Below are positions 23,961-37,648 of a stretch of 64,000 nt of DNA, one piece after another (positions within the stretch are counted from its first letter, which is position 1; each line of letters begins with the position of its first letter). The position numbers and the translations under genes were made by a program. Under the pieces are notes generated by a model. That model saw only the letters and a list, made by a program, of their open reading frames with translations, was not told the origin of the DNA and ran no database searches. This stretch comes from Pleuronectes platessa (taxonomy: Eukaryota > Chordata > Actinopteri > Pleuronectiformes > Pleuronectidae), in NCBI RefSeq assembly GCF_947347685.1, contig NC_070629.1, positions 22,756,710 to 22,820,709 on the forward strand, read 5' to 3'.

Positions 23961-26261
23961 ACGACTGAGTGATTGAAACAGAGTGAGAGGGCAAAAGTGA
24001 GGGAGAGAGAAAATGAGCTTCAAGAACTCCAAGGGGGCTTTCTGTCCATTTCTGCATCATTCTGTCCTATTAGTACTGCTCTTCCGGCTGTCCAAACACC
24101 ACTGAAGCCTAATAAAGCCTGAACTCAGTCACTTACACACACAAGAACAAACACACACAGTGATGGCCTGAAATGGCTGGGAGGGGGGCCTTTCCACAGG
24201 GCTTTTAAAAATGACCTCCACACACCGTGGCCTCACTCCACCAAGACCCCGGGGAACTTTAATGGAGACCATTTGGGGGGTTTTCGGTGATTTGGCAAAC
24301 GGCCTATTTGGCACCGGCTCCTCCATTTTCCGCCCATTTTGAGGGGAGTGGGCAAATAGAAAGGTATTTTTGAAGGTGCGTGTGTGTGTATGTGTGTGTA
24401 TGGTGGGTGGTGGGCTGCAGTCTAGTGTCCAGACAATTTTAGCATAAAGACGGGAGAGTGGTTGAGTGTGTGCTTCTGTGGGACAACGGGTAGCTAAAAA
24501 ACCACTTTATAGACCACATGTATGAAAAAGAGGCTATTGCAAGTGTTAAATCCAGTTGAAGCACCAGAAACGATCGAGCATTATGACTAAAAATACCAGA
24601 AAGAAAAAAAGAACAAACTAATAGAAGGCAAGATATGGGCATAAAACTAAATATACAAGAAACAATGACTATTCCTTTGCTCTAAATGTTCTCAGAAGCC
24701 CTACATAAACCTTTTGATTGCTGTATTAAATATTGAGACAACTTGGTGTATACGTGTCCACAGGTGACATTAAAATTTAACGTGGCAACTGAGCACAGCC
24801 CTTTCTCTCACTCGTAAAACTTTCTTCATAACGTTAAGAACTTTAATGTGGGTGCAGGTGAACAGACTCCGGTGGAGGAGGAAGGGATGATGAAAGTTTG
24901 AAGGAGAAGGAAGAGCGAGGTGATGCAGACGGCAGAAAATGGTGCTCATGGTACTACACTCACATTTAGACTTTTCCCATTATTTAAAGAAAGAGGGAGA
25001 ATGGCGGAGTAGCAGGAGTTATGTGTCAAAATCTTTTAAAAAGACAGAAAAGGTGATCGGAGATATCTTTCCCTGTGCAGCCTGCCTGAAACTATGAGCC
25101 TCTGCTGTACTTTTAATCTGAAAATAAGGAAGAACAAAGACAAATACTCGGAGAGATGGTCACGATTTCAGTCCCTAGAAGAGCAAAGAAAGATGCCTCG
25201 ATGGATTTGGATGTTGTTTTTTTCCCCAACATCAACCAAATTATAGGCATGAAAAGGACGAGAAATGGAGCCGAGATTAAAAATGTGAGACCAGACGACG
25301 TGCAACTCCCTTTATTCCCCCATGCAAAACTCCTTCCCCAAATCAATTACTCTCCGGCGGATGGAGAAGAGCGGGAACAACTATGAAAGTGGAGGAGGAG
25401 AGGACTGAAAATGGCCGCAGCTCTCAGAATCACATTAGACGAGCAGCTGAATTTTTCGCTGTTTCACTCTCATATTTTTTCTGTCCGACCAAAGGCCAAG
25501 ACTTAAAATAAAAAATAAAGAGAGCAACCATTGTATTTTAACAAAGACAGAAGTGATTGTTATTGCGTTATAACCTTAAAACCTAAACAACAAAGACACA
25601 CATTACCTCCTTTGTAAAAGCCAAGATCTGTGTTTTCTTTTGTTTTCGAGAATAATTGTGATTTAGGACTAATCAAAATAAAAACAAAAATGTGAGGCAA
25701 AGGGTGAACTCAATACAGCAGGTACGGTATTGCCTATTATTGAAAAAAAATATATTAATTAAGAGTATGAGTTTTAGAGTCTTATTGAAACACTGGAAAC
25801 AACAAACTATGGTTAATGCTATGGTCTATATGTCTTTATATGATCAAAATCAAGATATGTAGCATCAGCACAAAATATCTCCTAAAACATATTTATTTAA
25901 TTTTATTTAACAGACTTTAAGTGTTTTATATTTAAAGAAAAAGTGGTTATTCTCACTGTTTATCTACATATTGTCCTGTAAATTCATGTGCATTAGTGTT
26001 GACGAGTATTGATCCATCAATCCATTTGTTTTGTGTCCATTTGATTCCAACAGTGAGAAGGTATGAATTAACCTCTGGTTGATGATGCTCTCACATTTCA
26101 TTCGAGCTCCAAAGATCAAAATGGATTTTAGTTTCATGAACAGAGTGACTCGTATTTAGTTTTATTGTCAAACCAGGTTAGAGGTGCCTTACTGATTCTG
26201 CACAGTGCTCTGAAGTGGGAATAAGGTAAAGCTAATATTATGATGATAAACGTCTTATTAA
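23961..26261. other. Intronic sequence, nothing specific
   Basis: A short TG run lies near 24378-24400. Two opposing frames of about 76 codons near 25113-25386 overlap each other and show no family similarity. No repeat recognised. Confidence 0.5.
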
Positions 26262-26513
26262 GAAAGCAAAGCTTCACAGAGTCTCCATGAAAAATCGCGG
26301 TCGACTTCTGTGCAACGGCCCCGAAAGGAATCTTTGCAGAAGAAACCGCAGAGACCACACAAGTCCCACGATAACACGTCATCACAAAAGGTCGAGGAGA
26401 TGATCTCGGAAATGATGTATAACTATAAATACACAAACCCCAAAGTCGTAGCACAGGCAGCGAAAAATACAGTGGATGCCGCCGAGACCGTGAGAGGTAT
26501 AATTGAGCCTTAA
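26262..26513 (+). other. Unexplained CpG-rich open frame (83 codons, plus strand)
   Basis: The plus-strand frame is open from 26262 to a TAA at 26511-26513. It has no ATG at its start; the first in-frame methionine is internal, and a CAG at 26277 could be a splice acceptor. The first half is rich in Lys, Arg, Ser and Pro; the second half looks helical and ends in a small-residue and Val-rich segment. The 240 bases around it have 16 CpG with 57 C and 59 G, an observed/expected ratio of about 1.1, against a strongly depleted background. A 176-codon minus-strand frame (26134-26664) covers it but has an antisense-like Phe, Ser, Tyr composition. It could be a fragment of a foreign or viral insertion, an unknown gene fragment, or chance. 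Confidence 0.25.
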
Positions 26514-29500
26514 GGGTGCGTAACGTCTGGGTTAAATATACTGAAAATAGGATTTTTTTTTGAATTGGGACACTCAGTGGGGTGTGGACATTCAAGAAAG
26601 TGCATAAAGACCACAAGTGTGGGTAATAGAACACAGCTTGTTTCATAAAATGAGTTGAGGCCACCTAAAACATAAAGGAAGCGGCAAAACTTCACAGGTC
26701 ACCCCCACATGCGCCTGACAGAAACACACAAGGCTGAAATGTGGAATTGTTTATTTACCTTAATAAAATGAAATCTCCTTTAACTAATACAATCTGGTGT
26801 AATTGAGATGTTTTCCTTTTCAACCTTCAGCCTTTTTTTAACTTGAACTTTTAGATTGTTTGTCACAACCTCCTTCAAGTTTCTTCTGATGCCAACGCCA
26901 ACAGCATCAATTAATGTCAAGAATAGGGAGACACAACCCTCCAAAAAACCTTCAGTCCAACTGAATCACAATATGAAACCAAAACTAACCGAGTCATGCT
27001 CCCTGACTTTAAGGTTTGTAAACTGTATTGAAACATATATATATCATCCTTCAACTCAATTAAATCCTTAATAGACTGGATACTATAGTCTGAGACATTC
27101 TTGCCATAGCAGAACTATCTGCGAAAGACCTTGACACGTTTGTTTTAATGTAACTCCTTTTAATCAACAAAAACACAATCAAAATCTAAACATTTTCACT
27201 AACCTTTTGACACGTAAAGATCAAGGGAAATGGAAATAGCTCATGGTTAACAAACACGATGAAGTAGTTTGACAAAGAATATGAAATTACTGAGAACGAA
27301 AGTCAATATCTAATCTCAAATGAATGGAAGAAATAGGTGCCTGAAAGCATGCATGTGGGCACGTGCATTGTAGCAATTATGAGAGCTTAATCATTGAAAA
27401 GAGAGAGAGGAGTTAATGAGACAGACCCCGAGCTGGGTCACAGAAGAGGAAAGTTCATTTAGCTCTGTGTCAAGGTCTCCTGCAGGAAATGTAATATCCC
27501 CCTCTCCTGAAAATAAAAAGCTCCTTAACAAAAGCAAAATGAAAGCAGGGTTCTCTGCTTCTGCCAATTAACGTGTCCAAAAGGCTATTTATTTCAAACA
27601 GCCCTCCATGTAAAGATCCCTGGGAGTCAAACAGGCCTCAATCAATCAAAGCCATGTGGGGAGGAAAAAAAGGTTCGTACAATAATTGCTGGTGTTAGAG
27701 AGCTGCACGTGAAATTCAACAAGAGCAGCAATGTGGCAGTCGACTGCACGTTGAGAGCTGGAAAACAACGTTTCCCCGAGCACAGTCAGAAATAGAGAGA
27801 CAATGAGGCGACGCATTAGGAGGGAAAGGCTTTGCCCGAGATGCGTTTGTCTCGTTCTTTGGGAAATACTTCAATGAATGGGCTCGATAAGGTATTTTCG
27901 GGGCTTAGGGGCCGTGTTTACAATACTATTTAAACTGTAAGCCTAGGCAGTTATAATACAATAATTCATACCCAACAATTCTGGCAGAAACCATCCACTA
28001 TTCCGAAACAAGCTATTTTTCATGCTGCGAGTACTTCAGGGGCTACGTTGGAGACCAAGTATTTTATGAAAACAAGCTGGCACTGAAAGACATTAAGCCA
28101 GACATTCCTCCCAGCTCTGTTCTGTTTGGCATTTTGCAGGTTTCAAGTTAGGATTTTCCCATAATTATAACAGGGCCACTTGATTTATTCAAAGCCAAGT
28201 GTGTCTGCTCGACTTCCCACTGCTCTCTCATACTAAGCCATACCTGCAGTACATAGAGTATTGGGTCTCTTTGAAAAGGCCAACTGTAATTTACAGTGTT
28301 TGCTTTGCTCTTGCAGGACTTCATGGAACAAACAACAGCGACACTAAAGGCTTCAATAGGATTAAGATGAAGTGCCAGTCCAAGTGCCAACCAGCTACTG
28401 AGACCCAACTTCCTAACACAAAGGTCAACAAATTTTTATCAAATCTGAATCCTTTAGACTCACTTATTTGATCTTTTTAAGCAATTTGTTCCATCGAAAG
28501 ATGAAAATTCAATAATTGTATACGTTTTTATTTCCCTCAATTTAAATAGAATTCGATAATTGAGATCTGGCCCCTACTTATCATATTACACAATTGGTCA
28601 TTTTAATCGTGGATTGGAAGACACATTATCAGACAATCATGTCACTGACAACAAGAGTAACAATGGCCATCATCAAATCAATTTCAGCTGAAGGACTGTG
28701 GGGATTTCACCGCCATTTTGCTTTGCAAGTTATCAAAAATGCCACTGATTGTTACTTTAACCACAGGACGGTAAATATTTAAACAATAAACTTTGAAGCT
28801 TTTTGTCACCTCTTTATCAGGAAGACCAATAATTCTCGACTTGATTGTGTCAACGTATTAAAACCTTCATTCTCTTTACGACGCCTCTCACGGCTGCCAC
28901 TTTGTCTGCCTGATGGTAATATCTGTAGCATGGAGAGCAATCTCCTCGGGTGAGGCAAACGTTAATGCTAAATTATATTGACACTTCTCGAGCAGATTAT
29001 TCTGATGTGTGCCAGGAATGATAGAACTCAGATTTGTCCCCTGGTGGTAAAATATTGTAATCCTTCAGGTAGAGAGGAGGTTCACAGGCAAGAGTGTGAA
29101 CAATGCTGCTCCCATTGCAGCTACTTAACTTCATGAAGACACTGTTGAAGAGTAATAAGCGCTGAAGGCTGATGCACAACAAGGAGAAACTCATCACAGT
29201 AGGCACTGCTGCAAACAGCATTACCAAACACCTTCTGCAGGCTGCAGCAGACGCATGGGCTTTATATGTTGTTAAAGACATAACGACAAAACAAGGCCTA
29301 TTATAGAAGCCTCAGCCGCAAGTAATAACATCAATAGCAGAACATTTGGTTTAAATGACCTCATCCACCACAGATGTACAAAACATAATTCCACAATCAT
29401 TTCTCAGAGCTTGGCAGGATGCAAACCTAATCAACAATATTAGAACAATCAGGCTGATCTTTGAAATGACATTTTCACTTTCTGCACACAGTGCCCCTAG

Positions 29501-31445
29501 CAATGCAAGCGTGAAATAAATGTGTTTTTGATGCGATAGCTTAAAGAGCTTAGAAGACTAGAGTTCAAGAGGCCACTTGCCTCTCCACGTACACACACAC
29601 AGTGCATGAAACACACATTAAAGTAGGCTGGGGCTCCATCAATACGGTTTGTCCCTTCTGGAAAAGAGGCGAGAGCCAAAGCTATCTGGCATCGCACGAC
29701 AGTTGGCAGCCAAACAGATGAAGAGAGCTCTCTGAAAAATTTCAAAGAATTATTCAATGCGACAATTTATTTGTTTATGCTTCCTCTGTAATCATCTAGC
29801 GGGGCCAGAGAAGCCCATGTTATTAAAGAGATTTTCCCGCAGCCATCAAAGGTTTGGCATGATAAAGAGCTCTCACATTCACTCTGCATTAAAACCTTCA
29901 ATACAATTTAGCAGGTCATTGTCTGGTAAAATGCCATTTCAGGAAAACAAAATGTTGACAGGAGAAATACAATGCTGAACTGATGAATGTTTGGCAGAAT
30001 ACCAAATATAATTGATGAAAAGGTTCTCTATTGTTGCTCAGACCCTCTCAGGGAGATTTAAGTAAAACACCAGCGCTTCACTCACACACCACAGCTCGTT
30101 TGGACTGATTAGATTTAGCCGAAATGTAATCAGTTCAAATTTTGCAAATTATGTACAAAAATAAATAAAAGAACTCATTTTATTAAGACGTGCGCTAAAA
30201 GGTTTAATGAAAAGGTTCTTGGGGTCCAGACAAACCTAAGACTAATCACACGCCTGTGTTTAATGGTTTGAGATTTTCAAACCGAATGTCTCCATTATTC
30301 CACTCAGGTGGTGAGACTGAACCGGCAGGCTCGCCCAATTCATCTTATTTCTGTTTGGATCCGCCAGGCAGTGGAAGCGAACAAAACCTTTGTGCTCTCA
30401 CCAGGCTTTCTGAGAGCTGAAGTGCATTAACACAGCGGCGGTGAGACTGAACCACCTGGGCTTCCATACGCTGGGGGAGGACATTCAGTCAGAGGAGGGG
30501 AGAGGTTCTGAGGGAGAAGAAAGTGAGAGAGCACCAGATGCAGGTGTTCTTCTAACACCCTTAAGGACTGCATGACAAAATGATACAGACATCTGGGTCT
30601 CCTCTTGCACTCTCTGACTGGACTCTCTGGACTGGTGAGTATAAACCCCAAGAGATAGCAGTCATCTCTATAATAGCATACTATGCAGCAAGAAGCAACA
30701 GTGAAAGACACAAACAAAGTAAGTGACAGATGGATGAAAAGCAAACAGGAAATGAATGGAAAGGAAAAGAACAACTTAAAGCTCTTAAGGCAGAGCGCTG
30801 TATTACCTTTTTATACATCCGTCTGTCTTCTACTTGTCATTGCAGCCTTTCTATTACCTTTGAAACTCATAATAAACTATTTTTCACGAAACCCTAAAGG
30901 CTCCGACCCATCAATCCAAAATAAGCTGAGCCATATGCAAGCATCACACAGTAAGCAGTTATGATATGATAGTAAAACTGTTTCAGTCTGTATCTAATTG
31001 TTACCTGCTGAATGGAGCTACAGCCTTGAATCTGTCATTGGAGTCACACATCCTTGAGCTGTGCTGATAGCGTTCCAACCCAGCCTGAGCCCCATGTTGA
31101 GGGTTTAATTTCATTTTTACTGCGTTGCTGGCCACAGACCCGGGTCCCACAGTATTAATGAACTTAGCCAATATAAACGCAATCATGCCTGAGGAGCAAT
31201 TACAAATCTAATTGAGCATCTAAACAGAATATTAAATCGGCGCAAAAACCAGGCCTCTAATTTAGAAGACACTTAAAAAGTCAAATCCTCGCCTATAAAA
31301 TAAACTCCACATTACCAAAGGGGCTTTTCGGGAAAAATTGGTCAATCTTTTTTTTCCTGAAGAGCGCAAACAATCAACTCCAATGGGCTTTAAAGCCACA
31401 ATGACAACTTGATTCACAACTAAATTAAACAAGATGTATATAAGG
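26514..31445. other. Intronic sequence, mostly unique
   Basis: AT-rich, with several stretches of mixed composition (27780-27900, 30100-30480) that could be conserved noncoding sequence. A direct repeat of GGTGAGACTGAACC occurs at 30310-30323 and 30440-30453. No gene is supported; open frames are at most 115 codons and overlap on both strands. Confidence 0.5.
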
Positions 31446-31600
31446 ACACTCTCACACCTAACTTGTTTGGTTCAAGCCTTTTCAGTTCGGTCTAAACCAA
31501 AATAACAGGACCAAAGGAACAAAAGTTAGTCCGAACAAAAGACAAGGTCTCCATCCGGATCAAGCTGAACCATGGCTCAGCTCATTTGCAACTTGAAAAC
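31446..31600. repeat. Possible interspersed repeat fragment
   Basis: The phrase CTCACACCTAACTTGTTTGG followed by TTCAGTTCGGTCTAAACC and GGACCAAAGGAAC resembles a dispersed fish repeat I recall with 'cacacct...tttggt' phrases. Ends and class are not determined. Confidence 0.3.
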
Positions 31601-33830
31601 ACTTTTTTAGGTTTCACTCTTTACCTCTGACTATATAATGTAATAATGAAATGTACAGCGGAAACGAAATTAAACTAAATGAACCAGTTCATTGATTTTC
31701 TCCATTCAAATGGGAAAGACGACTACCCGCAGAATTGACAATATGCTAATGGTTGCCCATCAACAAATCAATCAATATCAAGTAGAGGAAGACATATGTG
31801 ACAGGACGTATACACAATTCTTTGGTCCCCCAGTAACTTGGAATATGAAACTTTAACTAACCGGATTGATTGTTTGCAATGTAACAGAGACATGGAACTT
31901 GGGTCTGGCCTCGGTCCAGCCCCTCAGATGAGAAAACGTTCTTACTCTCCCTGGCTGACATGTTTGAAAGTGCTGAAAGTTGATTCCCAGTCTGATAAAT
32001 GCTTACGCCAACAAGTCCACAAAAATATAACTTTGCTGTTTATAACTACCCTACAGGACAGAGTAGTTACTGGACGAGTTCTTTACTCAGGCTGACACAC
32101 TGAGTCCCTTATCAACAGGACAGCGTCGCTTGTCAGTGCTTTCCAAAGTATGAACGATTACCATATTATAAATAAAGACAATGGTAGTTTTGTGTTGGCA
32201 CAAATAACTTTTTTTATTGCGGTATCATCATGTTCATGATTTAGACACATCACTGCCAACTCATAGATTGCCAGAGAGGTTTTCTTAGTCCAATGTTTTG
32301 CTGACCCTTCTATTCACCCCCACCTCCTCCCTACACCGAGAGGAATCATAATTCCCACATCAACAGGAGGGTTTTGTCACTTAAGGATAAACATTATTCC
32401 TTATTGAGCATTTGCTAAAACCACCGATGCTGTTGTTTTTCTTGAGGGCGGTCTTGTGTTTGCTCTGACGTAGAGCAAAGACCAATGGTGGCCACCGTTA
32501 AAAAGCTTGGTCAAAACAATATTGTTGTGCAAAAGGCTTACACAGATGCTATTAAAACGACAATGTGTTTTGAATTGGAGCAATTTGACCGGGAGCAAGT
32601 CAAGCTTGTTGATGCTTCTTTGCTGTATGGCACCCCCGCTGAGCAATGTGGACACCAGCTGCCACTCTGTGTGCTCACAGTAGGCATGAAATTCAAGCCA
32701 AACGATGCTCGAGCCAAACACAACTAGGCTAACAGTTTGGTAGCCTAAAACTTATTAAGAGCAAAACAAAGTTAAAGTGCGTAAACCTTCCAGTTGTGGA
32801 TCACCTTTCTTTAAACACAATCAGTCACAACAATACAGGACAAGGTCAATCTAAATTATAAGTTTGCAACAATGGAAGAATATATCCATTTGAAACTACG
32901 GAAAAGCAAAACAAACACGTCTGTCCACTAATGTGTGGCCCCCAGTCATTTATCTTATTGTGGATAAACAAGGGAGGCAAGATGAAGAAAAGAAAAGCTC
33001 AAAGAATTCAAAGAGGTTATTGTAGCAGTGGCTTCTGTCTCAACGGTGGGAGCCGCTTCCTGGCTTCCTGTCTTAGGGCAAAAGCAGGAGGAAAAAGGGC
33101 AAAGCAAAGGGGAGCAGAGGAGTCGAGGAGAGTGACACACAGCTCCAGCCCCTGAGAGAGCCCTGAGGGAAGGTGAGCCCTCCTCTCAGTCCCTCTCTAC
33201 GCTCCTTCTTCCTCCTCCCCGGCCACTTTTCTACATCTCTGAGCAGCAATTAGACAGGAGCCCGACTCTTCACCTTACCCTTTCTGAATATTAACAGAAA
33301 ACATTGTCGCTGCAGCCCACGCACCAAATGCACCTTGATGCATTTCGCTCACATACAATGCCTGGAATGGCCTTTACCTTGAAGTGCAAATACATTTTTC
33401 ACAGCGAGGAAAAGTGAAGATTTTGTAGGAAATACAAAATAATACTCTACCATAAAATGACTGGGTAGAAGCCCGAACCAACGAGGTTGAGGAGTGACAC
33501 TAAGTACGTTGCCTAGCTGTGTAGAACCAAGCTGGCCTGGAGGTAAGCACTGATTTACCGCCTCTTGCAAAGAACAAATAAATCAACCATCACACTGAGG
33601 CAGACAGAGACCTCAAGAGATGCCTCAATACCACTGTTTATCGATCTCCCCATGTGTTGGTGTCTCTGTGTGTGAGGGAGTGAGCGAGCGAGAAAGAGCA
33701 TTATTTATTTCGCCGTTTATTCATTTGTTGGCGAGAGGTACTTTATCTCACCGGGGTTCGAAAAAAGTTAATGCGCTTACGTTTAAATTAAAGACCCACT
33801 TAGGTAAGGTTGGAGGGCAAACAAGTGTGG
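31601..33830. other. Intronic sequence with a small hairpin
   Basis: An 8-base inverted repeat TTTGCTCT...AGAGCAAA lies at 32459-32479 just before an 80-codon plus-strand frame (32485-32727) that I do not recognise. No other feature. Confidence 0.45.
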
Positions 33831-33915
33831 TAGGAGAGGAAAAGAGGAGGAGGAGGAGTAGGAGGAGGAAAAAGAGGAGGCTGAAAAAAAACAAAAGAAG
33901 GGTAAAAAAAATGGA
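33831..33915 (+). repeat. Purine-rich GGA/GAA low-complexity tract
   Basis: GAGGAGGAGGAGTAGGAGGAGG followed by A/G-rich sequence; the frames over it are low-complexity Arg/Lys translations. Confidence 0.8.
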
Positions 33916-36900
33916 CGACAACCCATGCTGACGACAAGGATATTGAATTTCAATTAGTACACACACCTGCATTTACATACAGCCTACATGGGGATGCTTG
34001 AGTATGCAATTTACCACTCCAATTCAAACAGCTGCTCTGCGCCATTTACATAAATTAATAGAACAAATTTAAATTCTATTGAAGTTTTTCCCCCCCCTCC
34101 GTCCTGTGCATATTTTCCTCTCTCTTCCTTTAAAACTGAGAGGAAATATCAGCGAGGGGTCAGGGCAACAAGTTGGCCAATCCAATTTGGGACTCCCTGG
34201 AGAAATTAGAGCTCCGCCTGATTTGCCTAAATGTAAACAGCAGGTACCTGACAGGTTCACTCACCACGTTACCGCGCCACGTCTGCCTCTGTCGGCGGCA
34301 CCTTTCATTCAACCAGGCAGCAGCGAGCAATCAAGATCCTGCCAGAGCTGGGGTTTACATCCAAACACACTCAAAACGCGACGATGCAGTCACAATACAT
34401 TTCTTCTTAAAAACCCACACACACAGGCTTCATGAAGATTCTGACGTTTATCATTAATTCTTATTTGGGAATTGTTTATAGGTAAGAACAGAATCTAGAC
34501 ACACTGAAGGGCACACAGGGCAAAATAAGCGCTGGTTGCCTTTTCTTCAATTCAACAGTTTTATAATATTATAAGATATAAATTACAATATTTTTGATCA
34601 GTCATAACATGTTAGTAACTAGTGTCCAATAATTATAAAATTTTTGCAACAGAGATTTGGCCTATTATTGAGCCCAATAGCCCGAGGGCATAATTACTAC
34701 TGGTTCAAGATCGTCCCCTGAGGAGGGAACGCATCTTCTAGCACCATATCTATCTGCAGAGAGGGTCTCTTGGGGTCTTTTAGGCGACCAAGAGCCGTCC
34801 TCATACAGTATTGCAATATGATATATGTTGAGCCACACTAGATGGTCAAACTACTTACCACTACACAGGCAGGCACACTCCACCTGGGGCTTCTCAGCCA
34901 CTGGGACATTTCAGAGGGAGCCAGCAGTTAGGGTGGGCATATCACAGGCATCCATCACCTGCGCTTGGATGGATGGTTATGGATGGAATAAATCAACTGG
35001 GCACACAATAAACTAAATTCCCCTATGCAGCAGTAAAACAGATCCGCCTCAAGATAGGATTCTATTGTTGGTCAACACCATCGGGACCATTAAGGTACCC
35101 TTTCAAGATGTGGTCCTAAATTCCAACCGCAAGCAATATCACTCCATTAATGTGCGACTCATTTAGGCCTCTCAGAACCTTCTGAATGTGGACGTCTAGA
35201 GGTACACACTTCACACATTGTTTTATCAAACAGTTCTGTGAGTAAAGCTCTTGAACAAGGAGCTGCTGTGGATGCATGGCTCATTGAAATGCATCTCAAT
35301 TATAAATTCCAGCAACGGCGGACCTCTGTTCCTATAATGATTTGTTTTATAAGGAGGTTGAGGATATGCTTGGGCCTCCAGGTTAATGACACCACTCACC
35401 AACCTAAAGGTGTCCTTGAATCAGCAAAGCACTCCTTCTACCATTGAGCACACAACTGGCATCTTAAAAAGACACTGGATATGTGTGGACACACTGGAGA
35501 AGGTGTGGGTAAAGAGATCACACAGAACTGATTACTTCTGACAATTTATATCGACATTTGTTTGAGTTTACAATCTTTTGTCTTTTCATTTTCACAGCGT
35601 CGTCACGAAAGGTGTTATACCCGTTTACGTTGATTCTGAAAAAACAGCTTGAGCTCTGATTCTGAAATGTCAAGCGAAAATGCCCCAATGCACTGGTCCA
35701 GCTTTCGATGACCATAGGCAAGCCTTGACCGCTCTAGTGGTCCGTGTCTCTCGTGAGTCTGTGGCTGTTCACTTCCTGCAGCTGTTCTTCCACTTCAGAG
35801 CTGCAAACTTACTTTCTTCATTTTGAGTCAGACGCTCCAAGCTCTGACCTCTCTCTATTTCTGTGTGTGCACATTACAGTGTTTCTCATTAATTACTTCG
35901 CTATCAAATTTTTCCCACCACAGTTTTACAATGAACCAAATAAATTTCTACTTCTTGGAAAAACAAGAAAGAACTCTGAAGTTTCCTTTTTAGATTAGTA
36001 CGTTCCCACAGCAGGGATTTCGTAAAAGTTGTTAGTAGGTGAAAACAACTTTGCGGTTTGAGAACACGTCATGAATCTGATGTAGACTTACGATCTTCTC
36101 AAGAGTACATTTAAGAAAAACCACATGAAGATATTGCTGAATGCGACACCCGTCAGCCTGCGAGTGTCTCATTAAACCAAACAAGCATCCAACAAGCACA
36201 TGTCAAAAACAAGCTCCATCAGGATCAGTGATGGTCCTGCTCCCAAGTGCTCATATTTGGATCTGAACATGAAGGTATCTCATTACTGATACTTTAATGA
36301 TATGCTCTTTGGTGCAGTAATATATTTTCTCCAGCAGAAATAAAATGAGTCTGGTTTTTTGAGGTCAGTAACAAACCCTGTCAATCACGCCAAGCCAACA
36401 TGTCTTAGGCAACACACGGATGCAATGAGCCAGCTGGAAAAAGTAAAAACAAAATTAGAACGCAAACAATTCTCATTCCAAAATAACAGAACTAATTTTC
36501 ATTTTTAGGGGAAAAACGGTTTTGAGAATCTTAAACTAAGAACAATGCATTTGGTCTTTTTCTAACCACAAAAAATATCTTTTGTTTTTCGCAGATTATT
36601 CAGATAATCACATCCATATTTGACTGATGTGCTCTGCATTACATTTGTCAATAATGCTTTATTTTGAGCATTTCCTTTCAACATTTTTGGGACAGATAAA
36701 GTGGCCGCGGAACCCCTGCTGTACCTCAAGTGAGAAAAGAGAAACCCTGTGGGACATCAAAGGCAGATGACATGAAGAAAAAACACAACACAAAGGCTCT
36801 GGTTCGTCTAGTTCACAAAAGCATGAAGGTCATAAGAAAGAGAGCATTTCTCTTTTATACTGGTATTATCAAATTATGTTACCATGTTTTTTTTACCATG

Positions 36901-37630
36901 CTTCCTTTTTTTCTTTTGCAACATCCAGTGAGACATTATACGCTTAAAAAGTCCACATACAAATATTCGTATATACATTAAAAGTAGAAATGCCATGACA
37001 AAGACCAGAATAAATATTATAAAATAATACATTAAATTATATAGTTAACATCGTTATATGATTATATTGTATTTATCTACAGTTTAAAGTTCCTCCATTA
37101 CAAATTCTGTGTGATATTTTCCTGCCTTTTAAAGACTTGCCTGATAATGAGCTGCAATTCAAAAGAAATGTGTCACTGGCTTACGAGAGTCCGTGGCTGA
37201 TCAGAGACCCCGTTTGTGTAAGTCTAGACCAATTTCACACGACAAATAAAGTGTCCACAAATCTACAAACCTAAGAGAAAAATAAATCCTGAATGAGTCT
37301 GGCTCAGAGTGTTCCCATCCCACAGCAGAGAACATTTCTTTAGCTATGAAGAAATGAACAACAGCACAATGTTCTGTTTCAGTCCCTAAAACTGCACTCA
37401 GACATATTTTTCCCTCTGTGGTCGACTCTGAAGCAGAGTCTGGTTTTCATGAACCTTAAATAGCTTTGACAAATGGTGATACAACTGTTACGGATTTCAC
37501 CTGTTTACAAAAGAGAGAGAACATTTACATGTGTAAGTGGCATATGCCAAACTAAACTAAAAAGAATAAGAAGAGAGAGAACAGCATGAGGAGAGGAGAG
37601 TAAAGACATTTCCTGGATTTCCTGCACATG
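33916..37630. other. Intronic sequence, possible conserved block near 34.1-34.4 kb
   Basis: The 34140-34400 segment has mixed composition with locally frequent CpG (for example CACGTTACCGCGCCACGTC) in otherwise AT-rich sequence. A 118-codon plus-strand frame (34079-34435) crosses it but shows no domain. The rest, particularly 36500-37130, is plain AT-rich intron. Confidence 0.4.
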
Positions 37631-37648
37631 TCGCCCCCTGGTGGTGCC
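37631..37648 (-). promoter_or_regulatory. CTCF-like binding motif
   Basis: On the minus strand the sequence is GGCACCACCAGGGGGCGA, which fits the CTCF core CCACCAGGGGGCGC at all but the last base, with matching upstream bases. CTCF sites of this quality commonly mark chromatin loop anchors or insulators. Occupancy cannot be told from sequence. Confidence 0.5.

Noticed and set aside
26310..26513. Resemblance of the open frame to a basic DNA-packaging protein of DNA viruses or virus-like transposons
   Set aside because: Only general composition and a weak spacing of hydrophobic residues suggest this. No neighbouring viral genes, terminal repeats or other fragments were seen, so it is not called viral.
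32485..32727. 80-codon plus-strand frame with an otherwise protein-like composition
   Set aside because: An opposing 106-codon frame covers it, CpG is low, and no family similarity is apparent.
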